Part shown: in pieces, positions 23,274 through 35,184 of the stretch
How positions within the stretch are numbered: position 1 is the stretch's first letter
How the letters are laid out: each line of letters begins with the position of its first letter
From: Panagrolaimus kolymaensis
Lineage: Eukaryota > Nematoda > Chromadorea > Rhabditida > Panagrolaimidae
DNA length: 64,000 nucleotides
Assembly (NCBI GenBank): GCA_028622995.1
Contig: JAJQJQ010000011.1
Span: forward strand, 620,001 to 684,000
Reading direction: 5' to 3'
The notes under the pieces: generated by a model
What the model was told of the DNA's origin: nothing
The model's database searches: none
Seen by the model: only the letters and a program-made list of their open reading frames with translations
Position numbers and translations under genes: made by a program

Positions 23274-24393
23274 TTATGAAAGAGAAGCAATTTGAGCATC
23301 CAACGTTTTACCATAAGCTTCCATAACAGCTTTGATAGCAAAATTTCCAAATCCATGAGTTAGCATAGAAAAATTGGTTAAAGGATTTTGAACAGTTTCT
23401 TCTAAAGTTCGTGTTGGATAACTATATAAAATAGGTGAAGAATCTTGAGAGAGAACATCGAGGAATTCGTTTACAAAAGTTCGAGCTGCTTTGAGTTGTT
23501 CAGTTTTTTGAGAGATGGGAGCTTGTTTCATTTCGAGAGCTTCAACAGCGAGTTTTTGACCTATTTGAGTTGATGGAAATGACGTTGATACAAGATGATT
23601 GAAATCCTTTCCAAGTTGAGCGGCTTCACCTTCAAGAAATCCACCAAAAAGAGTTAAATCAGAATTACGACGGCGACCACGTTCAAGATTGATTCCAGCA
23701 TTTTCGAGTTCAGCTTTGAGAGCAGCGGTGCTATTTGACATTTTTGCTCGACGTAAGAGAGAACCAAGAAGTGAACTGTTGAATCCTTCACCACCATAAA
23801 CTCGACGAGCTATTTCACCCACAGTTACCTAAAATTTCAACAAATATTTCTGCTTTAAAAATAAAGTATGTATCAACTTACAGAGTATTTTTGAACTTTG
23901 AAAATTGAAAGACGACCATAAACTTCTGTAAATTTATCACAAACATTTTTCTTTGCTTGAATTGATGGAGAATCACTTCGATTCAATAATGAAGATACAT
24001 TCAATGAAGATGGAAGAGAAAGACTTGAGTTTTCAAGAGAAATTAATGATTCATCAACGGTATCACTTTCACTTGTAGTTACACTTTCGTTGAGTTCTAA
24101 AAGTTTTAAAATTTTAGGAGGTGATGATAATTCAGTGTTTTCAGAAGATTCCGTGCTTTCACTTGATTCAGTTTTTGTCGTCTAAAAACTAGCTATATTA
24201 TGAATACATATTTCGTTGCAAAAAAAAAGCTTACATTTTTTTCTGATAAAATTCGATGTTTTCGTTTACGCACAAGTTCAGCAATGGCACCAGTTGCAAA
24301 GCTATTGGTTGATGAGCTTCTTGAAAGAGTATTATCATCACTGAAAGTTTCTGTTGTTGAATCAGGAGATAATGAAGATTGAGACTGTTCCAT
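23274..24393 (-). CDS. AP-2 family transcription factor
   Basis: Three exons: about 24393-24237, 24182-23882 and 23829-23274. Start ATG 24393-24391 (MEQSQSS), stop 23276-23274. The first half is Ser/Thr-rich. The DNA-binding and dimerisation region is plain: KYSVTVGEIARRVYGG, FNSSLLGSLLRRAK, GINLERGRRRNSDLTL, FLEGEAAQLGKDF, then the helix-span-helix ending in QDSSPILY and NFSMLTHGFGNFAI. These match TFAP2 (KYSVTVGEIQRR, GLNLPAGRRK, LVEGEAVHLARDF, LISHGFG). Nematodes have several AP-2 genes (aptf-1 to -4 in C. elegans), used in neuron and epidermal fate and in sleep-active neurons. An acceptor-like site (TTTATAG) 40 bases upstream of the ATG may be a trans-splice or 5'UTR intron site. Confidence 0.93.
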
Positions 24394-25049
24394 ATTTATT
24401 TCTTTGCTTGGTTCACAAGATTGAAAAATGCCTATAAAAATGTAAGAAAAAATCAATGAAAATCACACAAACAAAAAAATACGAAAGCGCAAGCAAAAAA
24501 AGAGCCACTGGCGAAAGACTAACTAGAAACGAATGAATGGATTAGTTCGTTTTTTTGTTGTCGTCTATTAATCACTTGAACTATGCCTGTAAGACAAGCT
24601 GAAAGACCCCGATAGGCATGATCAAAAAATGCCTTTCCTATTTTCATCTTTTTCTTAAAGCAGCACAAAGCAAATATTTTGTAATTGCTTTTTCGACTTA
24701 TTGTTGTTTATTCCTTTTTCTTTTTTCTGGTGATTGCCAAAGGCTACTAATGAAGCTATCTTGTTTTTCTTTAATGGCTTTTTGAAAAGGGAAAAACTCA
24801 AAGACCAAAGAAATAAAATTTTATCCGCGGAAAAAAAAGTCAAATATTAAAATGTGTTAAAAGCCTGATAGCTAACATAAGAAAAGTTAATCCGTAATAA
24901 TATTCTATCAAGTCATATTTTTACTTCCCATTCAATTTTTGCAAAATCTCGTATTCTTTCTTTAGCATTAAAACATCTTTATTTCACAAAAAGGCATACA
25001 AAGTTATAAACTACATGAATAAAGAAAAAATACATACATAAAATCAAAT
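24394..25049. other. Intergenic/AP-2 upstream region
   Basis: About 650 bases holding the upstream region of the AP-2 gene and the 3' region of the serine-rich gene. No gene or repeat is supported. Confidence 0.5.
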
Positions 25050-25985
25050 TCATTCGTCATCACATGGAGCAAAAGCCTTACCATTGATGTAAACACGAGA
25101 AGGATAACCATCAAGATACTTTGCAACGATATGAAGAGGATGAAGTTTACCACTTTTATGATCTCTTATATTTGCTGTAAAATCAATTGAAATCCCACTT
25201 GATGAGGAGGAATTTGGTGAAGCAGAAGTTTGTGAAGAAGTTGATGATGGAGCACGTATACGACGAGTCTAAAAAATAAAAACAAAGGTTACTTGGACAC
25301 TATTACATTACAATAAGAAAACATTTCAAAGGAACATACAAAAAAGTAAGAAGAAAAAAAGCTAACCTTTTTATTAACAGAAGAATGTGGTGGTTGTTGA
25401 CGAGATAAACGTGGTGAAGATTTAGGAACTGATGAACCTTTTGTTGCATCGTCTTCTGTAGCAACCGAGCTAGTCATTCTTGAAGAGGTAATTGAATCAT
25501 CGGAAGTTGAACTTGAGTCATAAAGCTTGGAATATGTTGGAATTGGTTGAGGTGTGAAACATGAATCAGATTGATAAGACGAGCTAGCAGGTTCAATAGA
25601 ATTTGCAACTGAAGACATAGGAGAATGTCCAATAGCAAGTGGAAAGAAATCAGAAATACTTTGAGTTGAATTCATTGAAGCTGATAAATGCTAAAATTCA
25701 AAAAAGCATGTTAAAAGATTTACCACAAATAAAAATATTTACCTTTTTTCTTTGATTTCTTGAATATTGTGGAATAATTTTTTCAGCAAGCACATAAGCA
25801 TCCGTTAAACATAAATCACTTTCACTTCGTGTTCCAATTGTTGATGAATCATTTTGAGATGGTAAAGGTGCAACATAAATTTTACGATAATTTGGAAGCG
25901 ATGGTTCTGTTGACGATAATGATGAGATAGATGAATCAGATTCAGAAGAATCCTCACTAACAGATGTTAGCTCTTGCGATGTCAT
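25050..25985 (-). CDS. Serine-rich protein of unknown function
   Basis: Three exons (25985-25743, about 25692-25366, about 25269-25050) give about 260 residues. Most of the protein is disordered and Ser/Thr-rich, with acidic-serine stretches such as SEDSSESDSSISSLSS that look like kinase targets. Only the C-terminal 50 residues look folded: SGISIDFTANIRDHK, then LHPLHIVAKYLDGYPSRVYINGK and the end CDDE. I do not recognise this domain. Its neighbour on the same strand is the AP-2 factor, and both are Ser/Thr-rich, which may only reflect composition. Start ATG 25985-25983 is the first in frame. Gene model likely, function unknown. Confidence 0.66.
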
Positions 25986-26641
25986 TGTTCATAAAAATTT
26001 TGAACAAATGCACAAAAAATGAATTAAAAAATCAAATGAGTCGTTTGAAATTTGTAACTTCAAATAAAGTTTTGAATGCAAATTTAAAAAAAGAAAATCA
26101 TTGAAATTTTGATTTTTGGAAAAAATTGACAAACAGCGACATACTATTTTCCTCGTGAGAAAAGAACTGTTTTGAGCCCATTTTGGGAATGTATTTTTTG
26201 ATGTTTTGAAGAAGTTGTTCTCATAAAATTACTTGTTATTTTAGTCTACAATTTTTTTGTTATTAACGTTACTAATGGAGGGGATTGGTTCCGGTGCAAA
26301 TTATGTTTGCGTTAATTTATTGTTGTTCGTTTTTGTTTGCATAATAAATAATCTCGATTTTGATTGTAAATTGTTGAATTAAAGATTTTAACTACACTTT
26401 TCATTATTTCTCGAGTTTTGCAACAGAAAAATGAAAGAAGGAAAAAGCAAGAAAAAGTTTTTTGGTGTTTCACAAAGAAAGTTTCGAAACACTAACGCTG
26501 CTGATCAACATGCCTAAAATAAAAACGTCCTCACTCTTTTTCTCGTTCTCCAAACTTTTTTATTTTTTTCGTTGATCTTCCTTCCATTTTTCCCGCCTAA
26601 TCTTGCTTATTTTTATAGGTATTTTTTTTTGTCCATTCATT
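25986..26641. other. Divergent upstream region containing a family 3'UTR-like relic
   Basis: About 650 bases between the serine-rich gene (-) and the coiled-coil gene (+). Bases about 26310-26430 closely resemble bases 34868-34985 upstream of the second coiled-coil gene, sharing for example AATAATCTCGATTTTGATTG and ACACTTTTCATT. Confidence 0.7.
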
Positions 26642-28017
26642 ATGGATAATCATCATTTCACACGCTCTGGTGCAAAGCGTTCTCGTTTCGACGACAGTGT
26701 TAATGTTTTAACAAGTTCAAGCTCTTCGTTTCTACTAAATGTTGATTCTGTTAGCACTTTAGGTGGATCTGAATATGATAGGAAATCACAAGAGGTTAGT
26801 TAGTTTGCTTATATTGATGTGATTAAGTTTCTTACTCCTTTTAGAATGAAGCTTTGCATCAACAGTATTTGGAACTTCAAAGCAAAAATAGTGAATTAGA
26901 AGCTGGACATGAAAAACTTCAACAAGCCTATCAAAACCTTCTCGTGTTATACAACAGTCAAAGCGAACACATTTCTCAACTACCAAATCAAAGTGAAGTT
27001 GCTTCTTTGAAAGAAACTATCGAAATAATGGATGCTGCAGCTAAAGAACATATCAAAAAGGTCAATTTTTTGCTATGTTTAAGCTTTATATTGCGAATTA
27101 TATGTCGATTTTTTTACCTTTACTAGCTTTTTAGATTTATGAAGTGGAAAAGCAACGTGACGCCTACAAAGGTATTATCGAAGAATATGAGAAGAATAAA
27201 ACCAATTGCCAAGCTTTGGAAAATGAAGAGACGTCTCTCAAAGATAGGTTCGACCAACAAATGAAAGCTTTCAAGAAAAGTTATGAACAAGAAAATGCTC
27301 GTTTTCATAAAAGCCTAGATGAAATGAATGCAAAAGAAAAGAATTGTGATCGAATGGTTAGTTGCGAGGAAAATGTAGCTTTGGAAGCTAATAACAATGA
27401 ACTTCAAAATACACAAGAAATCAATCGCATCGTTCGCCATGAAGAAAACAAAACATTATTATACTTGCGTGATCAGAAACTTTCATGGTTAGATTATGAA
27501 AAGCTTGTTTCTCTTGGAAGCATCAAAAGCATCCATTTTGTTCGTACTCGTATTGAAAAAGAATATGGTGTTGTGGCTTCACTTGAAGATGTTATGAAGA
27601 AAGTGCCTTTCATTGAAACATTTGAATGGTAGTTTTTCTTTATTTTGGTATCTAATATGTATTTACCAATAAAGTTTTTAGTGTATTGGATTATAACGTA
27701 TCTATCAAATTTAAAAAGAAAGCCTTCTCAAATCTTCTCAAGCTTCCTCCATTCAAAAATCTTCAGAAATTCTTTTTATCTGGTATTGATGGAAATGCAT
27801 TTGATGCTCATAAATTCATCGCTTTCATGAAGGTGAAATACTTTTTTATTTAATAATTACTTTTAATTTTAAACCATTTTAGAAACATCCATTTTGTCAT
27901 TTTTCGGTTTCATTTATAAATGCGCCATCTTTAATCGTACAAGATCGATTGAAAACTATTGTCAAAATATTACGTGCTGTCTATCCATCGCAAGATAAAC
28001 TTGTAATTCTAATCTAA
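26642..28017 (+). CDS. Coiled-coil protein with unrelated C-terminal domain (paralogue 1)
   Basis: Five exons (26642-26794, 26845-27060, 27135-27628, 27682-27832, 27883-28017) sum to 382 residues, all in frame. Residues 1-51 are basic/serine-rich with the paired motif RSGAKRSRFDDSVNVLTSS. Residues 52-210 are a long heptad coiled coil (for example NSELEAGHEKLQQAYQNLL and VEKQRDAYKGIIEEYEKN). The C-terminal 170 residues are different: LSWLDYEKLVSLGSIKSIHF, VPFIETFECVLDYN, PFKNLQKFFLSGID, HPFCHFSVSF. They look like a compact fold reminiscent of nematode F-box-associated/FTH-type regions, though I cannot confirm that. The paralogue at 35185 shares the first half only. Function unknown. Confidence 0.72.
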
Positions 28018-29034
28018 TAATTGTAACAAAAAGATTTACATGTTTCTTGTTTTGTAATAATAATATTATTTGTTGTTTGTTTTATGCTTTAAAAATAAAT
28101 GTCATTTTTCATGTTTCGTTTGGACTATAAAAGAGAAATTAAAGGTTTTAGCTTATAACTTTGTCGCTTCTTTTTTTTATATTGTTTGGGCAACCGTAAA
28201 GGAATGGAGTAAAAAGAAGCTGGTAAACTAATGCCTTCGAGAATGCAGCTGCTTCCATTCTCGACCAAAAAAACTGTTGAACAAAAAAAGTCTGCAAATT
28301 TCGATTTCGTCGCCTTTCTTTCTTTTTGTTTCATATGTTTAAAAAGCTTTATAGGATGACCCGCACTCGAGGCAATGGACCACGGAAAAGTTGAAAGGAC
28401 GCCACTTGTGAATGCCGTGAACGAAAGAAGGAAAAATTTGCTGCCTTTCAAAAAAGGCTCGAACGACTGAAACTTGAAAACCAGCCCAAAATTAATTGAA
28501 AATCGTCAACGAATAATTAATTTTAGGCGTGAAGCAAGTCAAAGAGCTGCTGAAGCTCGAATGAATAATAACAACAACCACAACGGCAAACATTAAATTG
28601 CATCACCGAAAAGTAAAGATTGTTGTATTTTTTTTTTTTATTTCTAACAAATAACCCCGATGATATTTTATCAATACATAGATTCTCTAATTTCTTTTAT
28701 TTTTTTACCTCACAACTATATTAATCGTTATTTTGTATCAGTTATTATTCCCCAATCACCTTTGAAATTAGCCATAATCATAAAATTGTTTCAACCGAAG
28801 TTGTTTGTTCCGTTAATGAAGTATGTAAATTTTTGAATAAATTTTACAAAAACCTTTCCCATATTTTCAATGGCATGAAAAACAGTTTGAAAAAAAAACT
28901 AATAAACGAGTCATTTTTCGACTGCTAATTTTAGTGCGAACGATTCTAAACGAAAACTAATAATTATCAATCGACGAACGCAAAGCAACTTCGACACTAA
29001 TTCAAAATCCTGAGATCTTGTTGCTGTAATCAAA
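28018..29034. other. Intergenic with a possible decayed small gene
   Basis: About 1 kb. The 3' end of the coiled-coil gene lies near 28095 (AATAAA). Around 28357-28597 the plus strand shows coding-like composition interrupted by stops (see findings). From 28600 to 29030 nothing is recognised. Confidence 0.4.
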
Positions 29035-30737
29035 ATGTCTGGATTTGGTCTTAACTTTACTGATTTAAGTAATGCAACAATTCCACCATTGATTCGTTTG
29101 GAAACTCATGAAATGAAACATATGAATTCTCTTGCAAATGATCAAATCAAATGTGCACACAAACAACGACGATTATATTTTAAAGATGATCGAACAACAA
29201 CAACAACAACAACATCCAGCAGAAATGATTTCACTGAGGTTTGTGAGATACTTTTTTTAAATTAATCTTTGCATGATTTGTTTTATTTTTAGAGTACTGA
29301 ACGAACTATGGCTGGTCGGGATGCCGATTCAAAACTTCAACAAAATAAACCACAAAAAACGATTGAATCGTTGAAACCAAAACAACCACCATTACCTGTT
29401 CGTATGCTTACTGGAGCTGTAAGTGGACTTGCTCGAGCTTACAATGTATGTTATTTTTAACTTTCGTGGATCTTTTCAAGTCACAATAAATTATTCATTT
29501 TTAGGCCATCGCTCTTCATTCATGTTGTACACTTTCTCCACCAACTGGTATCATCAACACAATTGCATTTTATCCTCCAGCACCATGGCGATATTATTAC
29601 TTGAGTTATTTCAATGAAGAAAGAAATGAAAGAGCTTTTGGAAATGCTAAGCAATGTTATGACAAACTTGATCTTCGAATTGAACCTGTAACACGACCAC
29701 GTGATCCTGTAACAATGGAACATCTTGAAGGCGTTATGCGACGAACTAAACCTTTCATAGTTCACAGTGAATCAAAGAATTATCTTGTGGCTGGAAAAAT
29801 TGAAGCAAGACTTGAAGAATGGCAGCAACCAAGTAATAAAGTAAATTTTGATTCCAAATTTTCTTTGCTTATTATCATTTCATTTTTTAGGTCATATTAG
29901 TTGCAAATAGCAATGCTTGCGATATTGGATTAACTGTGGTTGGTGAAGCTGGATACATCGCAAGTTATGAACATCCAAATGAATACGACGTTTACTTCTT
30001 TGATTACTCTGGATATGGATTATCATCGGGAAAGCCTACTGAAGCTATAGTGTACAAGGATATTGAATCTGTTTATGATTATATTGTTGATGAACGAAAA
30101 GATCCTCTCCTCGAAGTAAGAATATTTGATTAAATTTGGCTTTACCAAATTCTCTTTCAGATCATTCTTTTTGGTGTTTCAATTGGAAGTGCAGTTGTTA
30201 CTGATCTCGCTTCAAAGAATCTTCCTTTCATTACTGGTGTGATTCTCGTAGCTCCATTAACTTCAGTAATTCGTCATATCGCAGGTAATAAACCACCAAA
30301 GAAGACTTCCACCGTTGATTGTTTCCGAACGTAAGTTTCATTTTTTCTTTTCTCATATTTTTAAATGTTTATTTTTTAGGCTAGACAAAGCTCCATCAGT
30401 TCGTGTTCCTCTTTTATGTATTCATGGTCTCAAAGATGAAATGATGCCACCAAGAAATTCTGCTGAAATTTATGCTGTTGCTCCATTTGGTGTTGATCCA
30501 TTATTTGTTCCAAATCGCTGTCATTTGGGTGTTTTGAGCTCTTACAAAGTTGGAGAACGAATTACAACTTTCATAGAAGATGATATCGAAAAATGGAAAA
30601 AAGGTTGCAAAAAATTTGAACTAAGCAGAAGCAATGAAATGAAATATGAAGAATATGAATTCGACAGAGATAGTGAAAGCAGTCTCAAATTATCATCAAA
30701 CTCTGCTATTGATAGTGATGAACTTATAAATTCGTAA
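29035..30737 (+). CDS. ABHD17-like alpha/beta hydrolase (putative depalmitoylase)
   Basis: Six exons from ATG 29035 to stop 30735-30737, about 475 residues. An N-terminal extension of about 110 residues is polar and holds a short threonine run (ACA repeats near 29200). Then comes HSCCTLSPPTG and IAFYPPAPW, corresponding to the Cys-rich, palmitoylated N-terminus and the FLPPEPTY region of ABHD17. The hydrolase core shows VYFFDYSGYGLSSGKPTEA, nucleophile elbow GVSIGSAV (Ser in GxSxG), IHGLKDEMMPP (acid) and NRCHLG (His). ABHD17 enzymes remove palmitate from Ras and PSD-95-type proteins at membranes; C. elegans AHO-3 is a homologue. The long N-terminal extension and the Asp/Ser-rich C-terminus differ from vertebrate ABHD17. 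Confident on superfamily, fairly sure on subfamily. Confidence 0.85.
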
Positions 30738-30858
30738 CTTTTACAATTTTCACATTTTATTTACTTTTTTTTATTTGTGTGAAGCAAAAATAAATGAATT
30801 ACTGATACATAATTTTTTGTTTGATCGTGATTAACACTTTTTTTGTAAATCCAACTGC

Positions 30859-30994
30859 TTAAAGGGCCCTGTTTATTTCATCTTTTTTTCAAACACGCGG
30901 CTGGATATTCGACCCCGCAAAGTGTGGGCGCTTGTGGGGACGAATATCCAGCCGCGTGTTTGAAAAAAAGATGAAATGAATATGGTCCTTTAAA
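30859..30994. repeat. Short palindromic hairpin element
   Basis: Two arms of about 50 bases are near-perfect reverse complements around a loop of about 30 bases (near 30913-30941). Each arm contains AAACACGCGGCTGGATATTC and a run reading ATTTCATCTTTTTTTC (or its complement); the outer tips are TTAAAGG / CCTTTAA. The element is GC-richer than its surroundings, lies between the ABHD17-like gene and RPT2, and has no coding potential. It looks like a small MITE or an independent hairpin; no clear target duplication was found. Confidence 0.88.
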
Positions 30995-31221
30995 GATCCA
31001 CCTTTTTGAATTACCGCTACAAACGCGAATGAGAGTTAGCGATTACATTTAGCCATACAATCCTAAAAACGATGACAAAAAAAAGAATGAAGTCTCATTT
31101 TTTTTCTTCTTTCATCTTCCACGTTTTCGTTTTCAAAGTTTCATTCTTTGATTTTTAAAATCATCGAACTTCGTCTTCAATATCTTCCTGCTAATTATAT
31201 AGTGGCTGTTCAGTCTTGAAT

Positions 31222-32768
31222 ATGGGTCAAAATCATTCTCTTGGTGGCGGCGGAAGAGGCCGAGGTGATAACAATGCTGGCGGTGGTGGTGGAGATGGTG
31301 ACAAAGTAAGTTTACTTCATCTTTTGTTATTTCTTTCATTCATGATTAATATTTTTTAGGAAAAGAAGAAGTATGAACCACCTGTTCCAACACGTATTGG
31401 AAAGAAAAAGAAAGGAGGTCGTGGAGCTGAAGGTTCAAGTAAACTTCCTTTAGGTAAGCTTTATTTTATTACAATTCATCAATAACCCGTAATTTTTTTT
31501 AGTTACAAATCATGCTCGATGTCGCTTGAAGCTTTTGAAATTTGATCGTATTAAAGATTACTTGCTAATGGAAGAAGAATTCATCCGCAATCAAGAACGT
31601 TTGAAGCCACAAGACGAACGAAAAGAAGAAGAACGATCCAAAGTTGATGACATTCGTGGAGCTCCTATTGCTGTTGGTTCATTGGAAGAAATAATTGATG
31701 ATCAACATGCTATTGTCTCAACTGTAAGTGTCCTTTGTTACTATTTCAATCTTTATTGCTTTTGTTTCAGAATGTTGGTAGTGAATATTACGTCACAATC
31801 ATGTCCTTTGTCGATAAAGATATGCTTGAACCTGGATGTTCTGTTTTGTTAAACCACAAGAACCATTCCGTTATTGGCATTATCGACGATGTTGACCCTC
31901 TCGTCTCTTCAATGAAGCTTGAAAAAGCGCCTTCTGAAACATATGCTGATGTTGGTGGTTTAGATGATCAAATCCAAGAAATCAAAGAAGCTGTTGAATT
32001 ACCAATGACTCATCCAGAATATTACGAAGAAATGGGTATTAAACCACCCAAAGGTGTCATCCTCTATGGTCCTCCTGGAACTGGCAAAACACTTCTTGCT
32101 AAAGCTGTCGCTAATCAAACTTCGGCCACTTTCTTGCGTGTTGTTGGTTCTGAATTGATTCAAAAATATCTTGGTGATGGTCCTAAAATGGTTCGTGAAC
32201 TCTTCCGTGTTGCTGAAGAAAATGCTCCTGTAAGTTTATTATTAACTTTATGCGACAAATTTGAATGAATGAAATATTTTAGTCTATTGTTTTCATTGAC
32301 GAAATTGATGCTATTGGTAATAAACGTTATGATACAAACTCTGGTGGAGAACGCGAAATTCAACGTACTATGCTCGAACTCTTGAATCAACTTGATGGCT
32401 TTGATACTCGTGGTGATGTTAAAGTTCTTATGGCTACAAATAGCATTGACTCGCTTGATCCCGCTTTGATTCGTCCTGGACGCATTGATCGTAAAATTGA
32501 ATTCCCGTTACCTGATGAAAAAACAAAGCGCCGTATTTTTGGTATTCATACGTCAAGAATGCAACTAGCTGATGATGTCCATGTTGATGAATTTATTGAA
32601 GCTAAAGATGATCTCTCTGGTGCTGATATCAAAGCAATGTGTACCGAAGCTGGCCTCTTAGCCTTACGTGAACGTCGTATGCGTGTTACTATGGAAGATC
32701 TCAAAAAAGCAAAGGAGAATGTTCTATTTCGTAAGAAGGATAATGTTCCAGAAGCACTCTATTTATAA
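31222..32768 (+). CDS. rpt-2: 26S proteasome regulatory ATPase subunit RPT2 (PSMC1)
   Basis: Five exons (31222-31305, 31360-31453, 31503-31723, 31771-32229, 32283-32768) give 447 residues, close to the usual 440. Hallmarks: N-terminal MGQNHS with myristoylation glycine 2, a glycine-rich N-tail, [21 protein letters not shown] coiled-coil region, Walker A GPPGTGKT, Walker B VFIDEID, second region of homology [20 protein letters not shown], and C-terminal LYL, the HbYX motif that docks on the 20S core and opens its gate. RPT2 sits in the hexameric ring that unfolds ubiquitylated substrates. One near-invariant site reads IGNKRYD where other species usually have IGTKRYD. Very confident. Confidence 0.97.
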
Positions 32769-33362
32769 CTTGTCCTATCATCGATGTTTAATTTATTTTA
32801 TTGATGTAATTTTATGTTTCTTTTAAATAAATGTTTCTGTGAAATTATGTGTTTATTTGTTTCTTTCTTTGATGCAGACTTGTTAAATGAACTTTAGTTT
32901 CACATCGTAGATAGCTTGGAAAAGTAATAATGGACAGCAATGAGTTTATACCAACGAACGAAGAGGCATTTTTACAAATTGCTGGAAATATGGCGGTGCA
33001 ATGGAATCATGCTTTTTTGAAAAGCTAAATGATAAATAAATATTTTGGGAGTTATCAGCGACTCCTTACTTAATTTTTTTGATATTTCTAAATCACAAGA
33101 TAATTGGGAGGAGTACGAAACGCATAATGAAGAAATCCTGCCATTTTGAGGGTTTTATACACGTATGAAACTTTCAGAACACTTTCTAATTTATTTTGCT
33201 TTATTCAACTGGAAATAGTTTATGATCCTGTTAATTATATGTGATTGTTTGTAAAATGAAGATACTAATATCTCCGTAAACGACATAAAAATAAGCACAC
33301 AAAAGTTTACAATTACAATATTTATTTATCCATTACTAAGACATTATACAAAAAATGAAGAT
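32769..33362. other. Convergent 3' intergenic region
   Basis: About 590 bases between the RPT2 stop and the stop of the Pro/Lys-rich protein gene, which converge. The RPT2 poly(A) signal AATAAA lies near 32825. No other feature is supported. Confidence 0.6.
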
Positions 33363-34420
33363 TCAAGCAATGTCATCTTTCTTTTCGGACAAATTTGTTC
33401 TTTGCATTGAAGCTTGCTTTGAACCATGCTTTGAACCATTCTTTTTTCCTCCACCTTTTTCTTTATCAGAATCCCAATCAGACATCACATCGTCCATGGT
33501 AGGATAATCGGTCTTGCCTCTTTTGATTTTACCTTCAGCTATGAGTTTCTAAAAAATAAAACTATAAATAGGTAAAAGAAAGAAAGATAAAACATACGGC
33601 TTTTTCACCACGAGCAATTATCTTCGGCTTGGGTTTCTCGGATTTGTCAAGAGGTTTGTCGGCCTATAAAATAGGTTATTAGAGGATGGACAAGAACAAC
33701 AACAACAAAAATGTATCTTACATCACCAGCAGCTTTATCAGGTTTCTTTTCGCCATTCTTTTCTTCTTCTGGAGCATCAACTTTTGATTTTTTCTCAGCA
33801 GGTTCTTTTCCATTTTTAGCTTCAGCAGATTTTCCTGGCGCCTTGTTTGCAGATTTATCATGATCATCTTTCTTCTGCTGTTCTTTAGCCATTCCATCAT
33901 CATGCGCATCAGCATTTGGCTTCTTTTCAGCAGGTTCTTTTCCATCTTTAGCTTCCACATCTCCATCAGCTGCTGTTGGCTTACTTCCAGACTTATTTTG
34001 AGCATTCTTTTGTTGTTCTTTAGCTTTTTCTTCTGATTTCTTTTCATTTTCAGCATTCTCTTTTTTATTTTCTTCTTGTGGCTTGGAATCATCAGATTGT
34101 TGTTTATTTTCAACAGGCTTTGATGGAGGTGGAGGAAGCTTTGATGGAGGTGGAGGAGGATTTGGCGGCGGTGGTGGATTGGCAGCAGAAGCAGCAACAG
34201 GTTTAGCAGAAAGAGCAGCAGAGGCTGCAGGACGTACAGAAGCTTTTGGTGCAGGAGGAGGTTTTTGTTTGTTTTTCTGAAAAGTTGATTAATGAAGCAT
34301 TCGAGAATAAGTAATAAAACGCACCTTTGCACAATTGATCAATAAAGCATAGATGAAAAAAGATGAGAAAAGGCATATTGTAAAAAATCTTTGAATCCAT
34401 GTTGTTTTTTCAATCATCAT
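33363..34420 (-). CDS. Pro/Lys/Glu-rich single-pass membrane protein, unidentified
   Basis: Four exons, start ATG 34420-34418 (MMIEKTTW), stop 33365-33363, about 280 residues. Residues 12-32 form one hydrophobic helix (FFTICLFSSFFIYALLINC) preceded by a few charged residues, so a type II anchor or uncleaved signal is likely. An Ala-rich region and proline runs (NPPPPPNPPPPPSKLPPPPS) follow. Then comes a highly charged Lys/Glu/Ala tract with an imperfect internal repeat built on EAKDGKEPAEKK and EAKNGKEPAEKK. The C-terminus reads GKTDYPTMDDVMSDWDSDKEK and looks more constrained. Leucine-rich and glycine-rich frames over the same DNA are shadows of the CCA/GGT-rich repeat. Family not recognised. 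Confidence 0.6.
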
Positions 34421-35184
34421 TTTTTCTTTTTCTTTTCAAACTTTGCAGCAGATGAAAGAGATTGGCGACGATAAACACAATTGTTGAAAAAGCAGAAATG
34501 AAAGAGAATAGAAATCCATTGAATTAACTAAAAAACAAATTTGCATACTTTTTTTTTGCATGTGAACAAAATGTGTTGCAAATCAAAGAAGATATGTTGC
34601 TATTAATCTGATTAAAAGATTTTTTGAGAATGAAATCATAAACCATTTTTTGTTAAGTCATTTTACTTTTGAGAATAAAGGGTTTCACTTCTGCTGCTGC
34701 TATCATTAATCCTTAATAACACTGGTATTTAGCTCTTTCACATTATAAAGTGAAGTTTTCATCAAAATCGTACGTGAAGCTTGTTCATGTCCTGATCGAC
34801 TTGTAATCGATATGTAATAATTGTTCCTTAAATATTTATTTCCTTATTTGTTTTGTAATAATAATTAGTTTAAATTTATTGTTGTTCGTTATTTGTTTGT
34901 ATAATAAATAATCTCGATTTTGATTGTAAATGTTAAAATAAAGATTTTAATTAACAACACTTTTCATTGCTCGATCGAGTTTTACGACAAAAAAAAATGA
35001 AGGAAAAGCAAAATACAGAAAACACTAACGGAGTTGAAAAAGATTCCATTCTCAAAACGAAAAAATCCATTTTAGCAACTTTTGCAATGCATGCAAATTT
35101 AGGTTCCATCGCTGTCTTTCCTTTCATTTCATTTTTCAATATTTTTGTTTGTTGCATAACTTTTTTATTTTTTTAGAAACAGCT
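34421..35184. other. Divergent upstream region with 3'UTR-like relic of the coiled-coil family
   Basis: About 760 bases between the membrane-protein gene (-) and the second coiled-coil gene (+). Bases 34840-34985 resemble both the sequence upstream of the first coiled-coil gene and, in style (TTGTTTTGTAATAATAATTA, TTGTTCGTTATTTGTTTG), the 3'UTR of that family. A TTTTTTTAG acceptor lies directly before the ATG at 35185. Confidence 0.6.

Noticed and set aside
34083..34280. Gly-rich plus-strand frame
   Set aside because: It is the reverse strand of the proline-run region of the minus-strand gene.
33718..34332. Leucine-rich 204-codon minus frame
   Set aside because: Shifted frame over the Lys/Glu/Pro repeat; the spliced frame with a membrane anchor and constrained C-terminus is preferred.
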